A program made the position numbers and the translations under genes. 64,000 bases of DNA from Halorarum salinum (GTDB lineage Archaea > Halobacteriota > Halobacteria > Halobacteriales > Haloferacaceae). The stretch is from positions 2,976,001 through 3,040,000 of the forward strand of contig NZ_CP058579.1 in the NCBI RefSeq assembly GCF_013402875.1, in the 5' to 3' direction. The notes under the pieces were generated by a model. That model searched no databases. It saw only the letters and a list, made by a program, of their open reading frames with translations, and had not been told where the DNA came from. Positions 8,591 through 17,568 of the stretch are shown here, one piece after another. How positions within the stretch are numbered: the first letter of the stretch is position 1; each line of letters begins with the position of its first letter.

Positions 8591-9022
8591 TCGGTGGTGG
8601 GTCGGTGGTGTCGCGTGTCGGTTTGCGCGCGTCGCGTGCGTCCGGAGTCGCCCGGGACGGGGGTGCCACTCCCGCCGCGAGCGTGCTACGCGCGTTTCGG
8701 TTTCCGACCCGAGAAGGCGGCCGACACGCCGCGCTCGTGGGGGGCGGCCCCAGCGCGGCGCGACGTGTCTCGCATACTCGTGTACCGGAGTGGCGGCTAC
8801 TAATGCGTTGCGCCACGGGCCGATGTTGCTCGTCGGTCCGGTCGGATCGTCACAGCACAGTTCCCGAAAGCCCCGTGGCTGTCGACTCCGGAATCCGTTC
8901 GGTCGTCCCCCGCCGGGAGCCGGTCGTCACACTGAAAGGGAGGACGACGACTCCGAATCCGGCCCTGACCCGCGAACGGACCTGTAAACCCTTTTACCGG
9001 GGCACGCGTCATACCCGCTGTA
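8591..9022. other. 432-base gap between dapA and the phosphoribosyltransferase
   Basis: No convincing gene. It separates divergent transcripts. The right end holds the promoter of the phosphoribosyltransferase. For dapA I see no strong TATA box in the first 40 bases; a weak AT-rich patch (about 8796-8805, minus-strand CATTAGTAGC) would give a leader of roughly 180 bases. I see no tRNA-like or riboswitch-like fold. Confidence 0.5.
8991..8998 (+). promoter_or_regulatory. TATA-like box for the phosphoribosyltransferase gene
   Basis: CTTTTACC about 25-32 bases before ATG 9023, preceded by an A-rich TAAACC stretch. Consistent with a leaderless transcript. Confidence 0.55.
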
Positions 9023-9721
9023 ATGAGCGACCTCCCGGACGACTTCAGCTGCACCATCACCAACTGGGAGTACATCTACGACCTCTGTCGACAGGTCGCC
9101 GACGAGGTGAAGGCGGCCGACTTCGAGCCGGACGTGGTGGTGGCGCTCGCCCGCGGCGGCTGGTTCGCCGGCCGGTGCATCTGTGACTTCCTCGGCATGG
9201 ACGACCTCACGAGCCTGAAGATGGAACACTACGTCGGCACCGCGGAGAAGTCCGGCGAGCCGACGGTCCGCTACCCGATGCCCGAGGGGAGCGTCCAGGG
9301 GAAGGACGTGCTCATCATCGACGACATCGCCGACACCGGCGGCTCCATCAAGCGCGCCCACGAGTACGTCGACGAGCGCGACGGCGGCGAGATTCGGACC
9401 GCGACGCTCCAGCTGCTCCGCAGTTCCACGTTCGAACCCGACTTCATCGGCGAGCGCCTCGAGGAGTGGACCTGGATGGTCTACCCCTGGAACTTCATCG
9501 AGGACATGGTCGATCTCGTCTCCGGCGTGATGGAGCGGGCCGACCAGGAGCGGTTCACCGCCGAGGACGTCCGCCACTACCTCTCGGAGTTCCACGACGT
9601 CGATCGCATCGGCATGGAGATCGCCCAGCCCGGCCGCCTCGACGAGGTCATGGACGAGATGGTCCGCCGCGACGTCGTCCGCGAAACCGACGGCGGCTAC
9701 CGGCTGCTCGAGGGCGAGTAA
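9023..9721 (+). CDS. purine phosphoribosyltransferase (Gpt/Hpt-like)
   Basis: A 232-residue type I phosphoribosyltransferase. The PRPP-binding signature VLIIDDIADTGGS is at about residues 95-107, with a PPi loop at VVALARGGW. The last 60 residues form a small helical domain with a winged-helix flavour (FTAEDVRHYLSEF...VRRDVVRETDGGY). Likely role: salvage of hypoxanthine, guanine or xanthine with PRPP in the cytoplasm; the base specificity cannot be read from sequence. The DD acidic pair is typical of catalytically active members rather than of PyrR- or PurR-type regulators. Confidence 0.85.
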   Translation: MSDLPDDFSCTITNWEYIYDLCRQVADEVKAADFEPDVVVALARGGWFAGRCICDFLGMDDLTSLKMEHYVGTAEKSGEPTVRYPMPEGSVQGKDVLIIDDIADTGGSIKRAHEYVDERDGGEIRTATLQLLRSSTFEPDFIGERLEEWTWMVYPWNFIEDMVDLVSGVMERADQERFTAEDVRHYLSEFHDVDRIGMEIAQPGRLDEVMDEMVRRDVVRETDGGYRLLEGE

Positions 9722-9742
9722 CCCGGTCCACACGACCAGTCC

Positions 9743-10699
9743 GTGGCGCTGCTCGACATCTTCGTCGGCGCGATCCTCCCCATCGTCGCCATCGCCGGCG
9801 CCGGGTTCGTCCTCGGACGCCTGCGCGAGGTCGACCCGGGGCCGCTGAACACGGCGGTCGTCTACGTCCTCGTCCCCGCGCTCGTCTTCCACAGCCTCGC
9901 GACCGCACCGCTCTCGGGCGAGACCATCGCCAAACTGACCGCCGCGGTGACGGCGTACGTCCTCGGCATGGTGGTCGTCGCGGAGGGGGTCGGCAGGCTG
10001 CTGGGCGAGTCGGAGCCGGGTCTCTCGGCGCTCGTGCTGGCGGCGACGTTCCCCAACTCCGGCAACTACGGCATCCCGCTCTCCGACTTCGCGTTCCCCG
10101 CCGGCGGACGGCCGACGGCGGTGCTGTATCTCGCCATCCAGTCCGTGCTGATCTACACCGTCGGCGTCTACGTCGCCTCCCGCGCCGGCGGCAGGGGCGG
10201 CCTCTCGGGCGTGAAACGGGTGCTCTACGTGCCGCTGGTGTGGGCAGTTCCGCTGGCGCTCGGCGTGCGGTGGCTCGGCGTCGTGCCCCCCGTCGACGGC
10301 TCGGCGATGAGGACGCTCCAGCTCGTCGGCGACTCCTCCATCCCGGTGATGCTGCTCATCCTCGGGATCCAACTCGCCCGGACCGACTACGGCACCGCGC
10401 TCTCGCAGGCGTGGGTCCCGTCGCTGTTGAAGATGGGCGTCGCGCCCGCGCTGGCGGTCGGCGTCGCGCTCCTCGTGGGCTTCTCGGACCCGACGGTCGC
10501 CCGGGTGTTCGTCCTCGAGTCGGCGATGCCCGCGGCGATCACGCCGGTCATCCTGGTGGCGGAGTTCGCCGGCGAGGGCCGCATCGGCGGCGTCTCGATC
10601 GCCGAGTACGTGAGCACCATCGTGCTGGTGACGACGCTCGCGTCGCTGCCCGTCCTGACGGGGCTCATCGCGCTGTTGCAGAGCGGCCTCGTGTTGTAA
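9743..10699 (+). CDS. AEC-family transporter
   Basis: A 318-residue integral membrane protein of the auxin efflux carrier (AEC/BART) family, with about ten hydrophobic segments in two halves. Family marks: a glycine- and asparagine-rich helix FPNSGNYGIPLS in the N-terminal half and the paired segment SAMPAAITPVILVAEF in the C-terminal half. Start is GTG 9743, 21 bases after the preceding stop, so it may be cotranscribed with the phosphoribosyltransferase. Substrate unknown; relatives move organic acids or small anions. Confidence 0.88.
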   Translation: MALLDIFVGAILPIVAIAGAGFVLGRLREVDPGPLNTAVVYVLVPALVFHSLATAPLSGETIAKLTAAVTAYVLGMVVVAEGVGRLLGESEPGLSALVLAATFPNSGNYGIPLSDFAFPAGGRPTAVLYLAIQSVLIYTVGVYVASRAGGRGGLSGVKRVLYVPLVWAVPLALGVRWLGVVPPVDGSAMRTLQLVGDSSIPVMLLILGIQLARTDYGTALSQAWVPSLLKMGVAPALAVGVALLVGFSDPTVARVFVLESAMPAAITPVILVAEFAGEGRIGGVSIAEYVSTIVLVTTLASLPVLTGLIALLQSGLVL

Positions 10700-10775
10700 G
10701 GGCGCCTCGCGTCCCGGGAGGGCTCGCGTCGCATCGGTGGCTCGGGGTGGCTCGCGTCCGCCGCCCGGTCCCGGC

Positions 10776-12224
10776 CTAGTCGTCGACTGCCGCCGTCTCG
10801 CCCGTGTCCACGACCGCGGAGGCCCAGGTCCCCCGCAGCAGCCACGCGAGGACGACGGTCGCGCCGACGACGTCGCCGAAGACGACGGCCCACCAGATTC
10901 CGGTCGTCCCCCAGCCGTACTCGAACACGAGCAGGTACGTCGCGGGAACGCGGACGCCCCACAGCGCGATCAGGGAGAACGCCAGCGCGGTCGTCGTCCG
11001 ACCCGCGCCGCGTAGCGCCCCGCGCCCGACCTCGAAGGCGCCCGTGAACGCGAACATGATCGCCGCCGTCCGGAGGTAGGTCGTGGCGTAGCCGATGGTC
11101 TCGCCCGCGTCGGGGGCGTCGGGCGGGAGGAACACCTCGACGATGACCCCTGGGAACGCCGCCGCGAACAGGCTCACCGGGATCATCACCCCCACGATGA
11201 CCGAGAGCGAGGCCCTGACGGCACGCCACGCGCGGTCCGCGCGTTCGGCGCCGAGGTTCTGCCCGACGACCGTGTTCGTCGCCTGCGAGAGCCCCATCGC
11301 CGGCAGGAACACGAGCGAGATGAGCCGGTTGCCGAGGCCGTACGCGGCGACGATGCCCGGCGGGAACGTGGCGACCATCGAGGTGAGCACGACGAACGCG
11401 AGCGCGGTCCCGGACTGTTCGAGCGCCGACGGGACGCCAAGTTTCACCACGTCCCCGACGATGCCGAGGTCGGGGAGCAGGTCCCACGGCCGGACGTCCG
11501 GCCCCGCGGAGGTGCCGAACAGCACGTACCAGCCGATGACGGTCGCGACCGCGCGGGAGGCGAACGTCGCCCACGCGGCGCCCTCGATGCCGTACGCGTC
11601 GAACGGCCCCAGGCCGAAGATGAGGATCGGGTCGAGCGCGACGTTCATGGCGACCGAGACGAGCATGACCCGGAGCGGCCCGCGCGTGTCCCCGTAGCCG
11701 CGCATCAGCGCGACGAACACGTAGAAGCCGAACAGGAACGGCGTGGCGAGGAAGAACACGCGCATGTAGGCGGCCGCGAGCGGGACGACGTCCGTCGCGG
11801 TGTCCGGGTCCGCCGGGAGCAGCGAGAGCATCGGCTCGACGGCGACGTAGCCGACCGCGGCGATGGCGAGCGAGACGAGCATCACGAATCCCAGCGTCGA
11901 CCCGGCGACGCGGCCCGCCTTCCGGTCGCCGCCCGCGCCGGTGTGCTGTGCGACGAGGATGGCGCCCGCGGCGGTGAAGCCGCCGCCGACGCTGATGAAG
12001 AGGAAGACGAGCGGGAACGCGAGCGAGAGCGCGCCGACGGCGTCCGCGGAGAGGCGGCCGAGCCAGAACGTGTCCGCGACGTTGTACATCACCTGGAGGA
12101 GCTGGATCACCACCAGCGGCCAGGCGACCCGCAACATCGGCCGGAGAAGCTCCCCCTCCGTGAGTTCGTCCGCGCCGCTCTTCGTGGAGGGGCCGTCCAT
12201 GGCCCTTCGAAGCGATACACCCAT
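10776..12224 (-). CDS. MATE-family efflux transporter
   Basis: A 482-residue membrane protein of the multidrug and toxin extrusion family with about twelve hydrophobic segments in two similar six-helix halves. Family-like motifs: VADTFWLGRLSADAVGALSL in helix 1-2 and the matching region NTVVGQNLGAERADRA in the second half. It would export cationic compounds in exchange for Na+ or H+. The start was set at ATG 12224 because a GGAGG ribosome-binding site lies 6 bases upstream; ATG 12200 and an upstream start at 12260 are alternatives. The stop codon lies in a CTAG tetranucleotide, a rare word in this window. Confidence 0.92.
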   Translation of the reverse strand: MGVSLRRAMDGPSTKSGADELTEGELLRPMLRVAWPLVVIQLLQVMYNVADTFWLGRLSADAVGALSLAFPLVFLFISVGGGFTAAGAILVAQHTGAGGDRKAGRVAGSTLGFVMLVSLAIAAVGYVAVEPMLSLLPADPDTATDVVPLAAAYMRVFFLATPFLFGFYVFVALMRGYGDTRGPLRVMLVSVAMNVALDPILIFGLGPFDAYGIEGAAWATFASRAVATVIGWYVLFGTSAGPDVRPWDLLPDLGIVGDVVKLGVPSALEQSGTALAFVVLTSMVATFPPGIVAAYGLGNRLISLVFLPAMGLSQATNTVVGQNLGAERADRAWRAVRASLSVIVGVMIPVSLFAAAFPGVIVEVFLPPDAPDAGETIGYATTYLRTAAIMFAFTGAFEVGRGALRGAGRTTTALAFSLIALWGVRVPATYLLVFEYGWGTTGIWWAVVFGDVVGATVVLAWLLRGTWASAVVDTGETAAVDD

Positions 12225-12230
12225 TTGAAC

Positions 12231-12236
12231 CCTCCT
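12231..12236 (-). promoter_or_regulatory. Shine-Dalgarno site of the MATE transporter gene
   Basis: Minus-strand AGGAGG, 6 bases before ATG 12224. One of the few clear ribosome-binding sites in a window dominated by leaderless starts, so this mRNA probably has a short leader. Confidence 0.65.
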
Positions 12237-12331
12237 AACACGTGGTAACTCAGACCACACGACCGGATACCGGAGGTAAGCGATCCCTATCGAGCTCGGT
12301 CACTCCGGACCGTGCTCGTTCGCCGCCGTGC

Positions 12332-13120
12332 TCATCCCCTCGACCCCCGCTCGCCCCGTATCTGGGCGACGTGGCTCAGCGTGACCAGGCCGAGACCGCC
12401 GACCAGGTTCCCGGCCGTCGTGACGGCGGTCGTGGCGGCGAGGGCGCCCACGCCGACCTCGGCGCCGACGAGCACGCCGAAGAGGACGTGCAACACGGTG
12501 ACGACGACGTGGTCGAAGGGGCCGAGCGTCAACAGCACGCCGACGACGTAGGCGACCGCGATCCGTGCCATCGAGCCGTCGACCGACGCGAGCATGAACG
12601 AGAGGAGCGAGACGAGCGCGCCCCCGGTGATCGCCTTGACGAACTCGGCCGCGTGTGGACGGTGGGCGATCTCGGCGGCCGTCTCGGCGAGCACGCGGCC
12701 CGTGCCCGCCGGCAGGGCGCCCTCGACCGACAGGACGCCCACCAGGAGGGCGCCGCCGACGACGTTGAAGGCGAAGGTGAGGACCCACAGCCTGAGCAGT
12801 CGCGGGACCAACCACGAGCCGTCCCGCTCGACCGCCGTCGCCATGGGGTCGAAGAAGTTCTCGTTGAACAGTTCCGCCCGACCGACGACGAGGAACACGA
12901 CGCCGGGTCCGAAGGCGAGCGCCCCGGCGACGCCCGCGATCGCGCCGAACCCGGAACGGAACGCCGCCTCGACGATCCCCAGGGCGACGATGCCGAAGAC
13001 GATCGTGAAGCCGGCGATGAAGCTCGTCGCGACGAGTTCGAGCGTCGACTGGCCGAGGCGTCGCTCGCCCTCCTCGACGGCCCGCTCGAATACCTCCGAG
13101 GGCGTCGGCGGGACTCCCAC
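12332..13120 (-). CDS. formate/nitrite transporter family protein
   Basis: A 262-residue FNT-family channel-like membrane protein with about six hydrophobic segments. Family features: the N-terminal amphipathic region (PSEVFERAVEEGERRLG), an FNENFFDPMAT motif where classical members have a similar Asn-rich half-helix break, and GNLVGGLGLVTL near the C terminus. The start is GTG 13120; the ORF continues upstream without family similarity. It would pass formate, nitrite or a related small anion; the exact one is not readable. Confidence 0.85.
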   Translation of the reverse strand: MGVPPTPSEVFERAVEEGERRLGQSTLELVATSFIAGFTIVFGIVALGIVEAAFRSGFGAIAGVAGALAFGPGVVFLVVGRAELFNENFFDPMATAVERDGSWLVPRLLRLWVLTFAFNVVGGALLVGVLSVEGALPAGTGRVLAETAAEIAHRPHAAEFVKAITGGALVSLLSFMLASVDGSMARIAVAYVVGVLLTLGPFDHVVVTVLHVLFGVLVGAEVGVGALAATTAVTTAGNLVGGLGLVTLSHVAQIRGERGSRG

Positions 13121-13276
13121 GCTCAAGCGTCGCTCCAGACGGGGAAAACGTCCGGCCCTGCAGGCCACGGGTGCCGACGGTCCGCCGTGCGGTGACGGCC
13201 CGGCTCGGTTCGGGAGCCTGGAAGGGGTCACGGGGCGGGCGCGGGAATCGGGTTCGGGCCGTCGAAAGAACGGGAT

Positions 13277-14572
13277 TCAGGCCGTCGGAACGTCGTACTC
13301 GCGCGCGCGGCGGCGGACGGCCGCCGCGTCGCCGGTCAACAGCTCGCCGTCCCGGTAGAGCACCTCGCCGTCGACCATCGTGAACTCGACGTCGTCGCCG
13401 TGGGCGGCGAACACCAGATGGGAGAGCGGGTCGTGGAGCGGGGTCGCCCTCGTCACGTCGGTCGTGAGGCCGACGACGTCCGCCTTCCACCCCTCCCGAA
13501 GCCTGCCGACGCGCTCGAAGCCCGCCGCGCGGGCGCCGTTCTCGGTCGCCATCTCGAAGACGAGTTCCGCCGGGGTCGCGGTCGCGTCCAGTTCCGACAC
13601 CTTCTGGAGCAGGCTCGCCTGCCGCATCTCCGTGAACGGGTCGAGCGTGTTGTTACAGGGCGGCCCGTCGTTGCCGAGCGCGACGTTGACCCCCCGGCGC
13701 ACGTAGTCCGGGACCGGCGCGATGCCGGAGGCGAGTTTCATGTTCGAGGACGGGCAGTAGGTGACGTGGGTTCCGGTCTCCGCGAGGAGTTCGCGCTCGG
13801 ACTCGTCGGTGTGGACGCAGTGGGCGAGCACCACGTCCTCGCCGGTGAGTCCCACCTCGTCGAGCCAGTGGACGTTCCGCATCCCCGTGTCCTTCTCCAC
13901 GGCGGCGATCTCGTCGCGGTTCTCGCTGGCGTGGGTGTGGATCCGCACGCCGTCGTGTGCGTCCGCGAGTTCGCGCGCGCCGCGGAGGCACTCCTCGGTG
14001 CAGGAGACGGCGAAGCGCGGGGTGACCGCGTACCTGATGCGGCCCCCGCCTTCGCCGTGATAGCGCCGGATCAGCTCCTCGGACTCGGCGAGCGCCTCGT
14101 CGGCGTCCTCGCGCAGGCCGTCGGGGGAGTCGCGGTCCATCAGCACCTTCCCCATCCGCGCCCGGATGCCGAGTTCCTCGGCCGCCTCGAACGCCTCGGC
14201 GGCGTGGTGCACCGAGAGGTGGTCGATGACGGCGGTGACGCCGGACTCGATGCACTCGAGGTAGCCGAGTTCGGCGCCCAGCCGCATCCCCTCGGCGTCG
14301 AGGCCCGCCTCCATCGGGAGCACGTGGTCGAACAGCCAGTCGAGCAGCGGGACGTCGTCGGCGATGCCGCGGCCGAGCGACTGGACGGAGTGGACGTGGC
14401 CGCCGACGACGCCCGGGGCGATCACGTCGTAGCCCGTACGCTCGTGGTCGGGGAACTCGTCCGCGAGCGCTGCTCGGTCCCCGACGGCGACGACGGTGTC
14501 GCCCTCGACGACCACCGCGCCGTCCTCGATGACCGTCTCCGAATCCGCGATGACCGTCCCCGCGAGTAGCAT
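13277..14572 (-). CDS. amidohydrolase of the SAH/MTA/5'-deoxyadenosine deaminase type
   Basis: A 431-residue amidohydrolase of the TrzN/MtaD subgroup. Metal ligands: GGHVHS (HxH, about residue 56), IHTHASEN (His), LAHCVHT (His) and GNDGPPCNN (Asp). It has the usual flanking beta-sandwich formed by both ends (GTVIADSETVIEDGA and FTMVDGEVLYRDG). Likely reaction: deamination of S-adenosylhomocysteine, methylthioadenosine or 5'-deoxyadenosine to the inosyl form. MTA phosphorylase lies 2.1 kb away, so both could act on the same nucleoside pool, though a kinase gene lies between. Start ATG 14572 with a purine-rich stretch directly before it. Confidence 0.85.
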   Translation of the reverse strand: MLLAGTVIADSETVIEDGAVVVEGDTVVAVGDRAALADEFPDHERTGYDVIAPGVVGGHVHSVQSLGRGIADDVPLLDWLFDHVLPMEAGLDAEGMRLGAELGYLECIESGVTAVIDHLSVHHAAEAFEAAEELGIRARMGKVLMDRDSPDGLREDADEALAESEELIRRYHGEGGGRIRYAVTPRFAVSCTEECLRGARELADAHDGVRIHTHASENRDEIAAVEKDTGMRNVHWLDEVGLTGEDVVLAHCVHTDESERELLAETGTHVTYCPSSNMKLASGIAPVPDYVRRGVNVALGNDGPPCNNTLDPFTEMRQASLLQKVSELDATATPAELVFEMATENGARAAGFERVGRLREGWKADVVGLTTDVTRATPLHDPLSHLVFAAHGDDVEFTMVDGEVLYRDGELLTGDAAAVRRRAREYDVPTA

Positions 14573-15027
14573 CCCTCCCACCGTCCGCCGGGGCGACCGA
14601 AATAGCTGTCCATTCGGCCACCCTGCACGGGTTCCGCCTCGGCCGGGCGAGAACTGACCTTCCGGCGCTCGCGACCGCCCCTCCGCCGCTTCACCTGCGA
14701 ACCCGGGCATCCCACGACCCACGCGGGCGAGCGTCCGCGACGCGACGTCCGGCCCGACTGACCACGGGGTGGGACCGAAAGGGGTCAGGGGCTTTCGCGG
14801 TCGCGTCGTCAGTCATGCCCACCGGAAAGTCTCGGTTGAGACGCGTTTTCAGCCGGGACTGCTGGCGAAACTGCCGGTAAGTGGAGCCGCGTGTTCACTA
14901 TAAGACGTCCGAGGACGGTCGTCGTCCCCTCAGACGTCAGTCCGGAGAGACCTCACGGACGGAAGATACCATCCGAACGGTTCGACCGTCGCGAACTCTT
15001 ATACACGTCCTCGTGCAAAACCGCGGC
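14573..15027. other. 455-base divergent intergenic region
   Basis: Separates the deaminase (minus) from the histidine kinase (plus). It holds a TATA-like GCTATTTCG on the minus strand at 14598-14606 for the deaminase, the kinase promoter at 14997-15005, and another AT-rich ACTATAAG at 14898-14905 on the plus strand. Frames crossing this gap show no conserved protein. Confidence 0.5.
14997..15005 (+). promoter_or_regulatory. TATA box of the histidine kinase gene
   Basis: TCTTATACA sits 23-31 bases before ATG 15028. This decides the start: a longer in-frame ORF from 14881 would begin upstream of the promoter. Confidence 0.65.
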
Positions 15028-16506
15028 ATGCATGATTCCAGCCCTTCAGGGGATGGAACGATTCTCGACGTCTTCGCACGGTCACGAAACGAACCACTGA
15101 CGACGTCCGAAGTCGCTACCATGGCTGGATGCTCCCCCCGGACCACCCGTGAGACGCTCGAAGCACTCGTGGACCAGGGTCGACTCCTGACGAAGGAGGT
15201 CGGACCGGACGAGGAAGTTTGGTGGTCACCCGATCACGACCGCGAGCACGACGGAAACACAGGGATTCTCGGGAGCGCCGGTGGCGCCGCCAAACAGTTA
15301 CAGGAGATCAGCACCCGACTGATCGGGGAGGACGACATCGATGCACTCTACGAGGAGTTCCTCGAGGCCACGATCACGATCATGGACGCCGACTTCGGAA
15401 GCTTGCAGAAGTTCGATTCGGACCGAAACGAACTTCGTCTGCTGGCTCACGAGGGGTTCGATCCGGACGCCGCGGAGTTCTGGAAGTGGGTGGACCCGGA
15501 GTCGAGTAGCACCTGTAGCGTCGCCCTGGAGACCGACCAGCGGGTGGTCGTATCGGACGTCGAGACGTGTGAGTTCATGGCCGACACCGGGGACCTGGAG
15601 ATGTATCTCCGGAACGACATTCGTGCGGTACAGACGACGCCGCTGATCTCCCGAAGCGGTACCACGGTCGGGATGATCTCGACGCACTGGCGAACGCCCC
15701 ACGAACCGTCCGAGGATACGCTCCACCTTCTGGACCTGCTGGCACGGCAGGCCGCCGATCTGATCGAGCGCACCCAGGCCGAGCAAGCGCTGCGCGAGCG
15801 GGAACGGAGGCTCAAGGAATCCAACGAACGGCTCGAGCAGTTCGCGTACGCCGCCTCACACGACCTGCAGGAACCCCTGCGGATGGTCTCGAGCTACCTC
15901 CAGTTGATCGAACGCCGCTACGCGGACGAGTTCGACGATGACGGGAGGGAGTTCCTCGAGTTCGCGATCGACGGGGCCGATCGAATGCGCCACATGATCG
16001 ACGGGTTACTCAAATACTCACGCGTCGAGACGGAGGGGAATCCGTTCGAGCCGACCGACCTCGATGCCGTTCTCATGGAGGCCCGGAAGGATCTCCAGCT
16101 ACGAATCGAGGAGACCGATGCCCGGATCACCGCCGAGTCACTGCCACGCGTCAGCGGTGACAGACAGCAGCTCCGCCAGGTGTTTCAGAACCTGCTGGAC
16201 AACGCGATCGAATACAGTGGCGGCGAACCACCCCGGGTGGAGATCTGGGCCGAACGAGGGGATGCGGAGTGGACGATCTCGGTCCGTGACGAGGGCATCG
16301 GCATCGACCCGGAGTACACCGACCGCATCTTCGAGATGTTTCGGAACCTCCACGAACCCGACGAGCATTCGGGAGCGGGAATCGGGCTGGCACTCTGTGA
16401 GCGGATCCTCGAGCGCCACGGCGGGCGTATCCGGGTGGAGTCCACGCCGGGCCAGGGCTCGACGTTCTCGTTTACGCTCCCGGAAGCGAGTGACGACGAG
16501 AAGTAG
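15028..16506 (+). CDS. HTH-GAF sensor histidine kinase
   Basis: A 492-residue soluble sensor kinase. Residues 10-60 form an N-terminal winged-helix region (TTSEVATMAGCSPRTTRETL), about 95-250 a GAF domain, about 268-335 the HisKA dimer domain with the phospho-acceptor His278 in AASHDLQEPLRM, and about 380-488 the ATPase domain with N box NLLDNAIEYS, G1 DEGIGI and G2 GAGIGLAL. No membrane segment, so it senses a cytoplasmic signal through GAF. No response regulator is adjacent. Its DNA looks less GC-rich than its neighbours, which hints at a different history. The N-terminal helix-turn-helix could bind DNA or only mediate protein contacts. Confidence 0.9.
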   Translation: MHDSSPSGDGTILDVFARSRNEPLTTSEVATMAGCSPRTTRETLEALVDQGRLLTKEVGPDEEVWWSPDHDREHDGNTGILGSAGGAAKQLQEISTRLIGEDDIDALYEEFLEATITIMDADFGSLQKFDSDRNELRLLAHEGFDPDAAEFWKWVDPESSSTCSVALETDQRVVVSDVETCEFMADTGDLEMYLRNDIRAVQTTPLISRSGTTVGMISTHWRTPHEPSEDTLHLLDLLARQAADLIERTQAEQALRERERRLKESNERLEQFAYAASHDLQEPLRMVSSYLQLIERRYADEFDDDGREFLEFAIDGADRMRHMIDGLLKYSRVETEGNPFEPTDLDAVLMEARKDLQLRIEETDARITAESLPRVSGDRQQLRQVFQNLLDNAIEYSGGEPPRVEIWAERGDAEWTISVRDEGIGIDPEYTDRIFEMFRNLHEPDEHSGAGIGLALCERILERHGGRIRVESTPGQGSTFSFTLPEASDDEK

Positions 16507-16667
16507 CCGACCCGCATCGAACGATTCGCGGTTCACGCGATCACCGCAGTGAGGAGCGACCGTGTCCCCGTCAGGACGCCCCCGGGTCCGCTGAACGCAC
16601 CGCTCTCCGAATCCCCGACGAATACCACACCCTTTAGCGACGAACGACCGAACCGGACGGACGGACC

Positions 16668-17531
16668 ATGACCATCGGCTTCATCGGCGGCAGCGGCATC
16701 TACGAGGCCCTCCCGCTGGAGAACACGCGCACGGAGAAGGTCACGACGCCATTCGGCGACCCCTCGGCACCGCTCGAGATCGGCGAGTTCGGCGACACGG
16801 GCAGGGAGGTCGTCTTCCTCCCCCGACACGGCCCGGACCACCAGCGCTCGCCGACGGACCTGCCGTACGGGGCGAACGTCTACGCGCTGAAGGAGGCGGG
16901 CGTGGAGTACGTCCTCGCCAGCAACGCCGTCGGATCGCTCCGGGAGGAACTCCCGCCCCGGACGCTCGTCGTCCCCGACCAGATCTACGACCGGACGAAG
17001 CGCCGGGACCTCTCGTACTTCGGGGACGGCGTCGTCGTCCACCAGCCGTTCACGCGGCCGTACTCGCCGAAGCTCGTCTCCCACCTCGCGGAGTCGGCCC
17101 GGGCCGCGACGGACGCCGACGTCGCCGAGGGCGGCACCTACGTCTGCATCGAGGGTCCGCAGTACTCGACGCGGGCCGAGTCGGAGTTCTACCGCGACCA
17201 GGGGTGGGAGGTCGTCGGCATGACCGCGATCCCCGAGGCCAAACTCGCCCGCGAGGCGGAGATGGCCTACGCGACGCTCGCGGGCGTGACCGACTACGAC
17301 GTCTGGAAGGCGGACAGCGAGGTCACGCTGCAGGAGGTTCTCGAGAACGCGGCGGAGAACGAGGAGGCGATCAAGGAGACCGTCGAGCACGCGATCCGAA
17401 CCTTCCCCGAGGACCTCGTGTGCGAGGCCCACGGGTCGCTGGAGGGAACAATCAACACGCCCCCCGAGGCGATTCCGGCGGAGACGCGGGAGAAACTGGA
17501 GCCGTTCATCGGGTCGTACCTCGACGACTGA
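16668..17531 (+). CDS. mtnP: S-methyl-5'-thioadenosine phosphorylase
   Basis: A 287-residue PNP-family phosphorylase cleaving methylthioadenosine to adenine and methylthioribose-1-phosphate in methionine salvage. Family marks: IGFIGGSGIYE at the N terminus, phosphate-binding FLPRHGPDHQRSP, CIEGPQYSTRAE, and the substrate loop VVGMTAIPEAKLAREAEM. MTA and purine nucleoside phosphorylases differ in a few base-site residues; the Met-Thr in this loop fits MTAP. A T-rich box CCCTTTA at about 16630 gives a plausible promoter for ATG 16668. Confidence 0.93.
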   Translation: MTIGFIGGSGIYEALPLENTRTEKVTTPFGDPSAPLEIGEFGDTGREVVFLPRHGPDHQRSPTDLPYGANVYALKEAGVEYVLASNAVGSLREELPPRTLVVPDQIYDRTKRRDLSYFGDGVVVHQPFTRPYSPKLVSHLAESARAATDADVAEGGTYVCIEGPQYSTRAESEFYRDQGWEVVGMTAIPEAKLAREAEMAYATLAGVTDYDVWKADSEVTLQEVLENAAENEEAIKETVEHAIRTFPEDLVCEAHGSLEGTINTPPEAIPAETREKLEPFIGSYLDD

Positions 17532-17568
17532 CGACGGGTCGCCCCGGGCCGAGGAAGTACGGGGTTCG

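Noticed and set aside
13277-14572. Deaminase considered as chlorohydrolase or cytosine deaminase
   Set aside because: The HxH, HTHASEN and NDGPPCNN motifs and length fit the SAH/MTA/deoxyadenosine group better, though specificity is not certain.
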